Positions 12,702 to 23,639 of a stretch of DNA of 64,000 bases are shown here, one piece after another (position 1 is the stretch's first letter; the number at the start of each line of letters is the position of its first letter). The notes under the pieces are model-generated. The model searched no databases and was not told where the DNA came from. It was given only the letters and a program-made list of their open reading frames with translations. The position numbers and the translations under genes are program-made. This DNA comes from Sclerodactyla briareus (lineage: Eukaryota; Echinodermata; Holothuroidea; Dendrochirotida; Sclerodactylidae), in the NCBI GenBank assembly GCA_026419785.1, contig JAODTK010001777.1:221001-285000 (forward strand). The letters are read 5' to 3'.

Positions 12702-13180
12702 GGAGGTATCGGTACGAGCATAGTAAAGGAGTGGGGTACTGAATACAATGACGCATAACGGGCCTTTATTATGCACGTTCCATGACAGTTCGAAGACATG
12801 ATTACAAATCGGAACACTCATCAGCAGCGATGAATCATCAATAAACATGATTATTCTGCCTTCTAGTGGTTTCACACGTAGAAACCGGCAAACAAGAACT
12901 GTTTGAACTGTCAGCGGATTTCATGTTATTCCATGTTCAGTTGGAGGTACGTACGATCCTAGTAGAAGTGGGTACTGAATACAATGACGCATAAAGGGTT
13001 CATTTGCGAAGTTTTCGACAGTTCGAAGAAATGATTTACAACTAGCCAACATCATTCAGTCAGCGTGAAGCACTCAATATAACATGATGGTCTTCTAGCA
13101 TTCTAGTGGTTTCACACGTGACCGGAAAACAGAACTGTTTGAACTGTCAGCGGATTTTCATGTTATTTCCATGTTCAGTT
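12702..13180. repeat. Tandem pair, ~241-bp unit
   Basis: Two consecutive copies, about 12702-12942 and 12943-13180. Both start GGAGGTA and include TACTGAATACAATGACGCATAA, CAGTTCGAAGA, CTTCTAG(T/C) with TAGTGGTTTCACACGT, and AGAACTGTTTGAACTGTCAG. Differences are mostly small indels. Confidence 0.9.
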
Positions 13181-13490
13181 CTTTTCCCAACAATCGGGTG
13201 AATCAGATAACTACTTCAATCCACCGGTATATACATATAGCCATACTATGATTAGCCAGTCTGGTGGTGACGCGCGGAATTCCCCATCCGTGGTGGGTCT
13301 ATATATGCCGACCTATCTATATCGATCCCGGAGATCTTGTATAGTCATTTCGCCTGTATTCAGTACTGATGGACGCTATATAGCAACGGTTTTCATGGTA
13401 ACATTTATATTACCCTATGGCGAGGTACCCATCAAGTCCATGGATGCCGGGTGATCCACTAATGAGGTGCACTTGAACAGCTAGTTTCCA

Positions 13491-13493
<3 letters not shown>

Positions 13494-13523
<30 letters not shown>
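13494..13523. repeat. (TG)n microsatellite
   Basis: About 15 TG units followed by a degenerate TG-rich tail to about 13545. Confidence 0.92.
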
Positions 13524-13525
<2 letters not shown>

Positions 13526-13639
13526 TTGTGTGTTTGCGTGTGCAGCTTGAGTCCAGCGAATTTTAGATGTTTTTTTCTTTTGTCTGCGCAGATACCGACA
13601 GTTTCTTATGTTTTCTATATTTATTTTAAATATATATTT

Positions 13640-13892
13640 GCTAAGCAGAGGACGCTACCTGTTCGAGGCCCGGCATGCACTTTCTTCTTGTCAGCTGTGA
13701 ATCCCCTCTGCACTGTCTGCAGGGACACAGGATGTGACAATGCCTCTTCTGCGTACTTTAATGTGGGAGTGGGGTTATCATACGCAAACGGCAACTTGCG
13801 GATTGACTACCTTTCGTTCGTCCCTGCTCCAATTCTTCGTGCTGAGCGTCGCAGTTAGCCTACGTTCTATCAACTGAGCTATACCGATGCCA
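13640..13892 (-). mobile_element. SINE-like element with tRNA-type head
   Basis: The minus strand from about 13890 begins GGCATCGGTATAGCTCAGTTG, then ATAGAACGTAGGC, closely resembling the 5' half of a tRNA with a good A box. It is followed by a core near CGCTCAGCACGAAGAAT. A similar core (GCTCAGCACAAGAATCTGCAACGAGGGAGGAA, in two parts) occurs in the SINE-like element at 15.53-15.78 kb behind a different head. No complete cloverleaf is present, so this is not a tRNA gene. Confidence 0.5.
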
Positions 13893-13894
13893 CC

Positions 13895-15520
13895 TGGTGC
13901 AAGGAAAACTTAAAAAATACCTTCAAATTTGACACAACGATAAATTCTCACAAATCACACGTTTTCATTTTTGCTGACTTCCCATAAAAACATCGGAGAG
14001 GTTTGGTCGATAATTTTCTTTAGTCCGATCCTTTGGCATTAGAGATATGAATGAGATATTGAAAAAGAGAGAAAGGATCAAATTCATTACTTGAATCTAG
14101 TTCAGCCGGATGAGTAGAATATTACCAGATTTGGATCCAAATTTGCTCTAGTTCCCTCCTGACACTTCTGGGTCAATTTAACCAAGACGTTTTCGAAGTA
14201 CAATAGTCATGCAATAGATCATCTTCAAACAGATGAAAAGAGGACTTGTCCCAAACCTTTCGCACAACCCGAATTTGGCGACTCTAGCATGTTCCTCTTT
14301 TTAATTATGTATTAATTAATCGAACAAGGAATAAGAGTGAGACATCAAGGAGAAGAAAACTCCCCCCGTGAGAACGGGGGGGGGGGGTCACAGGCTGACT
14401 GGAGGGGGTGGGGGGACATAGTAACGCCACGACACAAGCGTGTGGGGAGCTATAAAAGATGAGCGGATTAACAAAGTTCGCCTATAGACGGAACAAAAAA
14501 GCTGGTTACATCCATAAATGCTGATGTTTTGCACCATTATAGCATAACAATTAGTTAATATTCATAAGTGAATTTAATTAAAATTATCCTTCCATATGTT
14601 TTACAACAAAGTTGAAAGTTTTTAATCAGATCCCATTGTTAGTTTTTTTTATCACTAGGTTGGTAAAAATACATGTTTTAGGATAACTTTACATTACACA
14701 TTTTCCCCGTTACTCTTGACTGTAACGTTCACATTCGCCTAAGCAGAATTGTCGCTTTTTCACACTCAAATCGAGTTAAAAAATTCAGAGGGTTGGGTCC
14801 CCTCAATATACTATACATGAGGCACCAAATAGCAGCAGTAGTTTACATGACCATTGTATAACAGCAACTCGAATTTCTTTAACAACTGCGCGCACAGCGC
14901 CCTCTAATTCAAGAATGAATGGTGTAAGCACCCATTTATTTTTAGCTCCATATGCGAAATGTAGATCGTGTAGGTTATTCTTATTTGTTGACGCTCATCA
15001 GAGGCGACATGGGCGGGCTTCACACAGAAGGGATCATTTGATTGGACTACAAAGTTGACTGGGGCGGGTTCCATTTTTTTTTTTTACATTGGAGCACAAA
15101 TAATGATTCTACCATACGATATAGTCCGTCACTTCCACGCCATAATGGTTATACCATTTCTGACAAATGTATATTTAACAGATCGACTTCCAGATGAACC
15201 TCATTCACCGAATCTTTTCCTGAGCAGTGCAAGCCCCTAGTTAGGAATCAATAGTAGATATCGGTCATTTTCGAATATGAGGTTTCCTGGTTTGGCATTA
15301 GGCCTACTGGTTGGTTTTTTCGTAACGACTGGGGACGCAGCCAATGAGGGGTTCTGGGGAAGGCCCATATGGATCACCTACCTCAATAACGACGACAGTG
15401 AACACTGTGAGTACACGCTTTCAGTTATTGTTTTATTTGCGATGACCTAGATTACTGCGCTAACCTAGGCCAGTTTGAATCAGAGCAAGGAAAGAAAAGT
15501 TTGCAGCATACGCCGAAAAC
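13895..15520. other. Unassigned stretch
   Basis: No convincing gene. A G-run region lies at 14380-14412 and a poly-T run at 15077-15086. A short plus-strand frame at 15055-15240 has no recognisable domain. Confidence 0.4.
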
Positions 15521-15527
15521 AGCGCCT

Positions 15528-15778
15528 ACTGTGAGGAGAGGTGCGGTTGGTTGTGATCCCGGCAACCTGCTGTGGTTGTCAACGACGGGGCCAGTGCTGC
15601 ATGATAAACAACAGTTTCCTCCCTCGTTGCAGATTCTTGTGCTGAGCGCTCAGCGAGGAGGCAACAGGTGCCATTTTTGAAGTCTTTGGTATGACTCCAC
15701 CGGGATTCGAAACCCTGATCTCCCGAGTGGAAGGCCGACGAAATACCAGTTGTGCCAGCCACTCGGTGGGTTAGAGGA
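15528..15778 (-). mobile_element. tRNA-derived SINE-like element
   Basis: Minus strand from about 15778: GAGTGGCTGGCACAACTGG (A-box-like), then ACTCGGGAGATCAGG and a B-box-like GGTTTCGAATCCC ending GGTGGAGTCA. This is a ~75-base tRNA-like head, followed by a body containing CGCTGAGCGCTCAGCACAAG. The body is shared in part with the element at 13.64-13.89 kb. The head is followed by non-tRNA sequence, which points to a SINE rather than a tRNA gene. Confidence 0.62.
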
Positions 15779-15789
15779 GCATGCACCGA

Positions 15790-16620
15790 GCTCAGTCCTG
15801 GTCAATTTACATCGATTTGGGTCAACCCGAAATTTGGTTCGGTGCCCGTCTGAACCCATCCTGGGTGGAATTTGGGAACTGACCAGCTTGACCCTTCTGA
15901 CCTTTGAAATTTCAGAGTGTTTCTCTCAAGATTTCCCTGGCAGTAGAGCTATTCGCTCCCCTAATAACAGTGATCTGTCCGGTAACAGTAGTTTTCGAAC
16001 TCCAAAGTCGATTCTTACCATATTTTTTTTTTTAACCTTCTATTCTTATGGTGAATGAACGTCTTAATAACTCTATTAAGTCCTCTGAAGTCTGTAGACA
16101 ATCGCTAGGACGATGTACTTTTCGTTACGATTGAGCTTCATTAATGGGCACTGAGTAACAATAGAGAGAAAAGATAAATTTGAAAATACAACTGTCATAC
16201 GTACTGGAATGAGGCAAAGCCCAATCGAAGCATCGGGGGCAGTGAAAAGATTTACCAAACTGACATCTCGTGTAACATACAGAGGTTACCAGAAGACCCT
16301 GGTAGCTAAATAGACCCAAGAGTAGGCCTATACACTGTGCTGAGGTGACTGATCGCTAATGTCAGTATGGAATTATTGATGATTAATCGGTGACGTTTCA
16401 GCCTTGCTATAGCGTGCTACAAAAACTCGAGGAGCGGCGATCTAAGGCGCTGTTAAAAGAATCCACGAAGGAAACAAATGATGCCATTCAATTGTTACAG
16501 GGGGATGTTGTGTGCTCCGGAATCCACGGAGACCATATTCTATAACATACGGATCAGGTCAATGTCAAAAATCACCAGTCACACTACGTCTAATTTTTAC
16601 CTCTCGGAAATCACGGAAGC
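15790..16620. other. Unassigned stretch
   Basis: Non-coding; a poly-T run lies at 16024-16033. No feature recognised. Confidence 0.35.
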
Positions 16621-16627
16621 GTGGCCG

Positions 16628-16648
16628 GAGGGGGGGGGGGGGGGGGGT
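16628..16648. repeat. Poly-G tract
   Basis: Run of about 20 G. The true length is uncertain. Confidence 0.85.
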
Positions 16649-16764
16649 CGATACGAATTACAAATAGAACATCGCCGGACGGTAAACCGCCAACCGTGGG
16701 TATCCCCAAATTTGTGCAGTCATTGGAGAGACAGTGTCAAGCTCATTGATAACGCTGAGATCAT

Positions 16765-17430
16765 GAAGGGTGGGGTCCGATGAGGCCTAAAACGAAAGTT
16801 GGTCCAAATGACGCCATGTTCTGAAAAATGCGCAAAATAGTGATAACACAAGTTTTGTAAATTAAATCCAAAAGGAGCCAGGTGGGGTCCCATGGGCATA
16901 AAGAAAGTTGGTCTCAGAACGATCGGGATGTTTCAAAATGTGCAAAATCTGTTCTTTTCCGACCAAAAAACGTTCCGGTCAAAGGAAAACCCAAAATGGC
17001 CGCCGGGTGAGGTCCATGGGGTGAAAACAAAAGGTTGTCCCCAAAAATTCGGCCCATGTTCCAAAAACATGCAAATCAGCATAAGGAAAAGTTACGTCCA
17101 AACAAATCCAGAATGCTGCCGGGTGGTCGGTCCCATGGGACGAAACGAAAGTTGACGATTTGGCCCAAGGCGATCGCCATGTTCCGGAAAACGCAAATCA
17201 GTGATAAAAAAAGTTTCCCAAAAAACCCAAAATGCGCCCTCGTGGTGGTACGGCGATGCTCGCTTTCGAACCCATCCTGAGATTTTAATTGATAAACATG
17301 TGTAAAAGATTCAAGTCAAACCGATGAAGCGTGAGGGGTTATCGCGTAACACGAAATTTCTTCCGGCGGCGACGGCGGCGGCGGCGGAGCGACGAGCCAA
17401 AACCACAATACCTAAAAGGGCAGTGAAGTG
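16765..17430. repeat. Tandem array (~109-127-bp unit) with diverged GGCGG tail
   Basis: About four units, with anchors GGTGGGGTCC near 16769 and 16878, GGTGAGGTCCATGGGG near 17005 and GGTCCCATGGGACG near 17130. Each includes GAAAGTTGG, CCATGTTC and CAAATCAG(T)GATAA, and some contain CCAAAATGGCCGCC. The array ends in a tail (CTTTCGAACCCATCC, GGTTATCGCG, GGCGGCGGCGGCGGAG, CAAAACCACAATA) that resembles the 3' tail of the TGACCT-repeat family at 44.4-45.0 kb. It is probably a related family with a different internal repeat. Confidence 0.8.
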
Positions 17431-17439
17431 AGGATACTA

Positions 17440-19985
17440 ATATCGTGTCGGGGCATTCCAGCGTACAATCCACTCGAGCTCTCCGATGCACAGGAAAATA
17501 AGGGCGTTGTTTCGCATCGTGCAGCCCGTAATCTCCATGTTGGTTCAAGTATCTTTGAGAGACAAATCTTACTCTCAAATTACGTGGCTCCGTTGAAGTG
17601 GGCATATTGGTGTGGAGGTCAGAGTAGAAATTTAGAAACAGTACTGTTAACAACGCTGACATATCAGAAGAGAAGGTGGCACGAAAAATACGTTTACTTT
17701 TCGTCGTCCAACTTACAATTCATTGAGGTACTCATCACACAAATTGCTGATTGTCCTGCACATCGATCATCCTAGAACTTGACGAACGTTGAAAGTGTCT
17801 AGGACTAGAGATGAACTCTCTGGATCCGAGGATGAACTCTGGATTCGAAGGTTTGAGCTCTCTGCTTGGAGATGGACCCTCTGCGACGGCGAGCTCAGTT
17901 CCTCACGAGAGTCTTGCGCCTATTGGGGTGGTGCACGAGTGGGTTGGTACTGGGGTATAGAGAGAGGGTCTTCCCATCCCCTAGAAAATTGGAGCGAGCC
18001 ATTCCGCACGGAGGGGCCCCCAAAAAAAAACGCCAACCTCACAGGTAAAACGCCAAATTCAAACATCTAAGTCAATGGGGATTTTTCCAACACAAAAGTC
18101 AATGGAACATTTTTGCACCAAATGACACTTTTTGGGCAATCTCCCGGCGCCATCTTGGCGGCAAAGAACGTCGCGATGGTACCATGATGTAAAAACTAAA
18201 GTAACTCTTTCATCGAGAGAACAGTGGGCTGAGCGTCCCGGGACAGGGAGCGAGCCCCAACAACCCAAAGCACCTCACAGGTAATAAAATTTACACACCA
18301 AATCAGTGGAGGAAGAAAATTCACACACAAAATCAATTGCAGTTTTGGAAAGATATAATTTCGGGTTTGCCCCTCCGTAAGCGCTATAGTCCTCTCTCAA
18401 AACACAGGATGTTAATTAGGACGGAGCAGGGGGTTTTCATATATTTATATAGTTTCCGAAATGGTGATACTTCACAGGGTTTAAGGTAGTGGTCTATATC
18501 TTTTCAAGAGAATCTCGAGATCTCATGGTCGACTGGATGTGTGCAAAAGAAGATATTTGCCAGACCTCGGTCTACGTGAAGTTGTACTTGCAGCCTTGGC
18601 CTAACTTTAGGTGTAGGCTAACTTTATGTTTTGACAATCAATAAAGTTCTTCACATGGTTGTACATTGTCACTGACCTAACGTTTCAGTGGGTTGGTACT
18701 TGTACTTTTGTAGGTGTTGGAAAGTTGTACCGTATCATGCTGAAGTGTAATGTACCGTAGCCAGCCTGGGGTAGATCGTATGTGCAGATGTTGTACTTGT
18801 ACTAGTAGACCGAGGAGGGTATTCGAATTCGAGGGGTTTCACAATGAAACAAAAAAACGATGACGCGGTGTGTGGTGTAAAATTGGTCGATGCGCAAATT
18901 CTCATGTTTTTGGATCAAGTTATCATGTAGGTTTCAGGATTTCCTAATGTTGGCAGTTTGGATTTTATTCCATTTTTTCCAATCAGGGCCCTATGCCTAT
19001 GTCTTGAGTGCTTCTGTTTTGTTGCAGGTGTGTAACTATAACACCTGTTCTGAAGGCAGGAACTTCGGCGATTTACGCAAGGATTGCGTTTTCATTAGGC
19101 TAGGGGTCCTAGGACCCTTAGAGGACTAAAATTTAGGCCGAGGCGCATGGACCCCAAAAAGTCAGATGATGCAATACGATCAGAGTATCCTGATGATATA
19201 GGATGAGTAATTCGTAAACCTAAACGATTGGGCCTAGAATGATAAGGCCTAGGCCCCTCGGCTAAGCAATAATCAAACATGGCATACGCCTTATTAAGGA
19301 TCATTGACTTTGAGATGACCAATCATGTTAGGAAATTACAATAGCCTGGGCTTAAGTACAATAGGAAAATATTGTTTATTATATTATGGCAGAACGATTA
19401 TTGAAATGAGGAGGAGCCTTTGTTTCTTAAATGTTAGTAGGTATCCCCCAGTAGCCTCAAAACCATCCCCAAATGTTTCTTATGAATTGCAAGGCTGGAG
19501 AGAAGGCTTAAGTTTCCCTTCGGAATCTTTTTAACAGTGAAACTGAAAGTTCCAAAATCAAAAGAAATTGAAACAACTATCCACAAAAGAAAGCGGGAGG
19601 AGAGCGATCAAAAATGGTTTTATTTCCGCACTTTCCTGACAAGGAATCGGGCCTAAATTAGGCTAGGAAACAGTGGAAATAGATTGCTAGCACGATCTTA
19701 TAGCAGGCTTGGGATTAAAATATTTATTGGCGGGCAAAAAGTAGGCCGAGGCCAATTGTTGAAATCAGGTTTTAAATTCGTTGCGTCGGATTTTAAGTAG
19801 AACTGAATCGGAATCGGAAAACGGATCAACCGAGGGCCAAGCTTGGGCTATGTCTAAATTAAGATAGTTATAGTCGTGATATTTTGATGAAAACTCATTC
19901 TCCTTGTCCAGCTACTCACTCGTCAGGCCCATATTGGCGAAAGATCAAGGAGTAGCGATAAGGACTCCAGGCCTCTAAGCTGTTT
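17440..19985. other. Unassigned stretch, TAGGCC-rich in its second half
   Basis: No gene is supported. At 17815-17880 a plus frame reads DELSGSEDEL, slightly like the 81-bp Ser-Gly exon at 25-46 kb, but without splice sites, so it is left unassigned. From about 19090 there are repeated TAGGCC/GGCCTA words (19100-19270, 19650-19760). Confidence 0.4.
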
Positions 19986-19989
19986 TTAC

Positions 19990-20003
19990 TAGGCACGCGA
20001 ATG
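19990..20003 (+). repeat. Left inverted end TAGGCACGCGAATG
   Basis: A perfect 14-base inverted match to 21200-21213, followed by GCGAATAGGCGAATACGCG, a cluster of CGAA/TTCG words. A second, similar end (TAGGCACGCGAATC) begins at 20077. Interpreted as the terminus of a MITE-like DNA transposon. Confidence 0.6.
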
Positions 20004-20076
20004 AGCGAATAGGCGAATACGCGATTCGCCTGGCTGGCGAGGAATCGCGTGTCGAGTGTCGCACGGGGGTAATTTA

Positions 20077-20130
20077 TAGGCACGCGAATCAGCGACTCGC
20101 GGAAATAAGATTCGCAGGGGAACACAGAAC
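20077..20130 (+). repeat. Second inner CACGCGAATC end with CGCG-rich subterminal sequence
   Basis: TAGGCACGCGAATC at 20077-20090 pairs imperfectly with GGAATCGCGTGCCTA at about 21120-21134, suggesting one element nested in, or adjacent to, a relative. No transposase frame is visible between the ends. Confidence 0.5.
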
Positions 20131-20134
20131 TAGA

Positions 20135-21000
20135 TGAGCGGCTATTAGCGCGGAAACGGACAGGAAACATGACGCTCGCCAAAGCACATCAATTAGGCAA
20201 GATGTCATTATTGCCCCCGGAGAGGACCTTCCTCATTGAAGAAAATACAGAGGAGAACGCAGTTCAACCCAAATTGACGACAACGACTGGAGGCTATGGG
20301 CCTATAGGCCTATAAGGCTAGGGGCTGTATGTCCCTTCGAGAATTCAAACGAAGGGCGACACACTTTTAAAACAAAAGAGTGGAAATGTACACCAATGAA
20401 GTGGTGCGATGTGATCACACTCCATTTTCACCAATTGTAGAAATCTCGCCCATTATGGAGCATACTTTCACTATTCTAGAGTGGATTCGAATGTGTCTGA
20501 CGAACACTCAATGTTTCAATAGAGAGAATTGAGTACGGATCTGCCGCCCATTGAGAGTGAAATTCCACTTTACATTCGAGGTTCGCTGAGTGACTACTTC
20601 AAGAGTGAAATTCATCTTTTGCTTTTAGAGAGCATGCATGAGGACATGGGTATTAATAGACATGATGCATTTTCCGGGATGACGTTGTTCAGTAGTTTTG
20701 TTATTTTCATGCCATGGGGTTGGGTCAGAAGAAAGGCTAGAAAATATACCATTCCTTGGGGCTGGCGATTCCCCGAGTAGATCTAGCCATCCCGATTGCG
20801 AAGTTTCCCGAGAACTATAAATCGCGCCAAAACAATTCCATCATGCCGTCTATTCGAACATATGGGCCACAGTTTTAGAATAATGAACGACTATAGGCCT
20901 ATTCAACAGGCGAAAATAAAGGAAGCACGAGTATGTGACACAATATGCCCTATTTTGCAGCCAAATATGAAAATTCCAGTATCTCGGTGTCCAGTCGGCG
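20135..21000. other. Interior between CACGCGAA inverted ends
   Basis: Contains TAGGCC-rich sequence (about 20295-20330) and a short plus frame at 20529-20780 with no motif. I see no transposase. Confidence 0.4.
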
Positions 21001-21004
21001 TTCC

Positions 21005-21213
21005 ATACGGTCATAAACGCGAGCTGTCGCGCCCGCGACACGCGATTTGAATTGGCACCGGACAATTCGGTTTTTGTCGCGAACCGCGACAAAAAAAATC
21101 GCCCATTCGCACATGTCGCGGAATCGCGTGCCTAATGATAGACCATATAAATAACACAGCAGCGAAAAATATTCTTTGTCGCGTATTCGCACATACGCAC
21201 ATTCGCGTGCCTA
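21005..21213 (-). repeat. Right CGCGAA-rich ends of a MITE-like element
   Basis: Dense CGCGA/TCGCG words (GAGCTGTCGCGCCCGCGACACG, in part palindromic) lead to two termini: GGAATCGCGTGCCTA at about 21120-21134, and CATTCGCGTGCCTA at 21200-21213. The latter is the exact inverse of 19990-20003. The enclosed ~1.2 kb has only short motif-free frames. Confidence 0.58.
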
Positions 21214-21229
21214 GGTTAAAAGCACCCAC

Positions 21230-22940
21230 AACTCGTACAAACGCTTGACATACGAAGCGCTAGCCTAATAAGAATCTATCGGCTCAATTGCCATTTTCCC
21301 ACTTCGTTTTTGGCGATTTTGACAACAAAAATCGCATCTTCATCACTTCGATTCTACATTATCGAACCAAAACATAGAAAAGGTCATAAGCACCCTCGTT
21401 TCATCTCAAAGACTGTCTGTTTGCATAATTTACAGTCGATTTCCTTATCTCACCGCAATGAAAATGATCTCGCTATCTGCGGTTGCAATGGCAGGGAATC
21501 GCTACCGTTTCCTCAGAGGTCGGGACAAAGTAATAATGGCGCAATGCGACAAAAGTTCAACACAAGAGGGCAATCCCCGAGTTACATTTCATCGGCATCA
21601 CTAAAAATTCAGTCTGGCAGAAGTTCGAACTTCGGAATATTATACTGCATGTAAGCACCCCCAGGGATAGCAGTCTAAGCCAGCAGATGGTGCACTATTA
21701 GTGCATCGCAGCGAGATGGTCTAGGTTAGGGTGTGAGCTTTCTTGGCCAAGTCTTCTAAGCGATTTGTTTAAGTTTGAACTTGAAGTCTTTGAGTGGAGG
21801 TTGTCAGACTCTTGCGGATCGACTGAGAGGAAGATTTCCATTCGAGAAATGAAGGAGTACAGCGAATATTTGTAGCCGTCATCACCAAATATCACTGGGC
21901 TAGGCTACATTTCTTCCCGGGTTCGGCTGCTGACAAGAGGGATGCGCTGGGGAGGGTGAGGGGTGGGGGGGGGTGGCCTCTTACTTTATGAGGGCTTCAT
22001 AGGCGAGGCTTCCCCGTACATACCTCACGATACCATCATTACCTCAAGTCATTTTGGGCCAATAATTGGTGAGATTATTCAATTTAATTCTTTACTGGTT
22101 TGGTCATCAGCGTGAAAACATCACTGGCAGACTCAGAGTATGAGAATTAGAGATGCCCATGGGTGATAAGTCTTAGCTTCAAAACGGAGGGTGGAGTATT
22201 ACCTGGTAATTACTTGGTCTGGGCTCAAGAAGAGGGTGGAAGGTGAAGAGGTCACCCGGTGCCATTTTTGTCTAATACAGTATTATTTTTGACTAGGCCT
22301 AACAGATTAGGCAATACGGAGGTTAGTATACACTCAATGTTAAGTTCAACTAGGCTAGGCCTAGCCTATGCTTGTTGAAGCCTAGACCTAGGCTAATAGT
22401 AGTATGACTGTTGCTTAAAAAGGTATATTCTCGCTGCTAGCTGTAAGTTTAGGTCTGATATTGTCTAATAATATATAGCCACATCTACCCAGTTCTATGA
22501 GATTATGTTAGGAATTAGGTGTGGGGTTAACATATATAATCCCAAATCTCAATTCTTTATAAGAAAAACTTTTTTGCCGAAAAAATAGTGTGTTTCTCGC
22601 TAAATTCGAATTTATTTTGCAATTTTGCTCGAAGCAAGGAAACAGTCATATTTTGTTACTGCCTACCTTGTTAGGAAATCTCAACTTATTGGGGATATTC
22701 ATTTTGGTGAATCACCGCCGAACATCTTGAAAACAGTGAGAAATGGGCAAAAATGACTTTTTACTCCAAAATGGCAATTTTCACTCCCCTGAATTCCATG
22801 TTTTTGAAGGAATGTGTCCAATTGCAGGGGTAGGTTAGGTAACGTGGGTTTTGTGACTATTTAGGAGTATGCAAAATTTGACCATGTTCAGCCACCTCAA
22901 AGTGGAGAATTCGCGAAAAAAAGCTTCAAAATCGACGCAC
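21230..22940. other. Unassigned stretch with TAGGCCTA-type words
   Basis: No gene supported. At 22290-22400 the words CTAGGCCTA, AGGCTAGGCCTAGCC and CCTAGACCTAGGC are densely repeated. A plus-strand frame at 21310-21654 has no domain that I recognise. Confidence 0.4.
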
Positions 22941-22948
22941 GCAAACGC

Positions 22949-22980
22949 ACACACACACACACACACACGCACACACACGA
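22949..22980. repeat. (CA)n microsatellite
   Basis: CA-rich tract with two CG interruptions, at the left edge of a dispersed repeat. Confidence 0.9.
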
Positions 22981-23195
22981 ACGGACACCTTCGCAGAGGG
23001 CACCCATTCGCTGGACCACCCGAAAACCCAGGCACCCCAACATAGGGTGCCCCTCAGTGGATAGTTCTCTTAAACACCAATATCATTATCATAGCAAACC
23101 GGTGCTATGGCAAAACCATAAACAGTATATATCGGTGAACGGTAAACTGACTACAATATCTCATCTGGCCCTTCGGGACCGATGAGATAAATGAC
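22975..23195. repeat. Dispersed repeat attached to a CA microsatellite, copy 2
   Basis: Second copy of the 11.6-11.84 kb repeat, in the same orientation and with the same CA tract at its left edge. It ends CCTTCGGGACCGATGAGATAA. Confidence 0.82.
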
Positions 23196-23437
23196 TCAGA
23201 GTCAGTACAAATAGGATTTGTTTACCTGTACGGAGGGCCCATCGTGACGTCACAAGGGATCTTTCTGCTACATTGTGCCATGAACTGTTCATATCCAACA
23301 TGCCGTGTCTAAAAGATTGTTGAACATCAGCATGCCCAAAAAATAAGCACGGACGCGAAGAGTACGCGTGTTCCGATTTTCTGTCGCGCGCATCTCAAGT
23401 ACGCGGCGGGATCTGTACAGGAATAATGCACACTTAA

Positions 23438-23635
23438 GGGCTGTTCACAATGGGCGATAAGAGTGATACGCTACGATCCGATTAATTTATTGGACGTCGA
23501 GGTAAAAAGAGTTATTTTCAATAGGAGTGTTCACAACTTTGCGAGACGAGCGATATTTTATCGGACGTCAAGTTGATTTTTTTTCAAGGCAGTTCACACT
23601 TGTGCGAAACGATAGTAGTAGTAGTAGGAGTGTAG
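23438..23635 (+). repeat. MITE-like terminus with repeated GTTCACA/TATCG blocks
   Basis: Starts GGGCTGTTCACAATGGGCGAT, then repeats the block twice (GTGTTCACAACTTTGCGAG with TTTTATCGGACGTCAAG, and CAGTTCACACTTGTGCGAAACG). A related block lies at 24.94-25.07 kb (GTGTTCACACTTGGTGCGC, TTTTTATCGGCCGTC). This arrangement is reminiscent of PIF/Harbinger-type ends. The opposite terminus and a transposase could not be identified, so the class is tentative. Confidence 0.42.
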
Positions 23636-23639
23636 GTTG

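Noticed and set aside
15700..15778. Possible functional tRNA gene (minus strand)
   Set aside because: A- and B-box-like words are present, but the head runs straight into a SINE body and no clean cloverleaf with anticodon arm is apparent.
17339..17400. Arginine-rich minus-strand frame
   Set aside because: It is produced by the GGCGG tail of a repeat family, not by a protein-coding gene.
17789..18070. Sixth Ser-Gly exon (DELSGSEDEL)
   Set aside because: Similarity is confined to about ten residues, and neither the acceptor nor the donor context of the five true copies is present.
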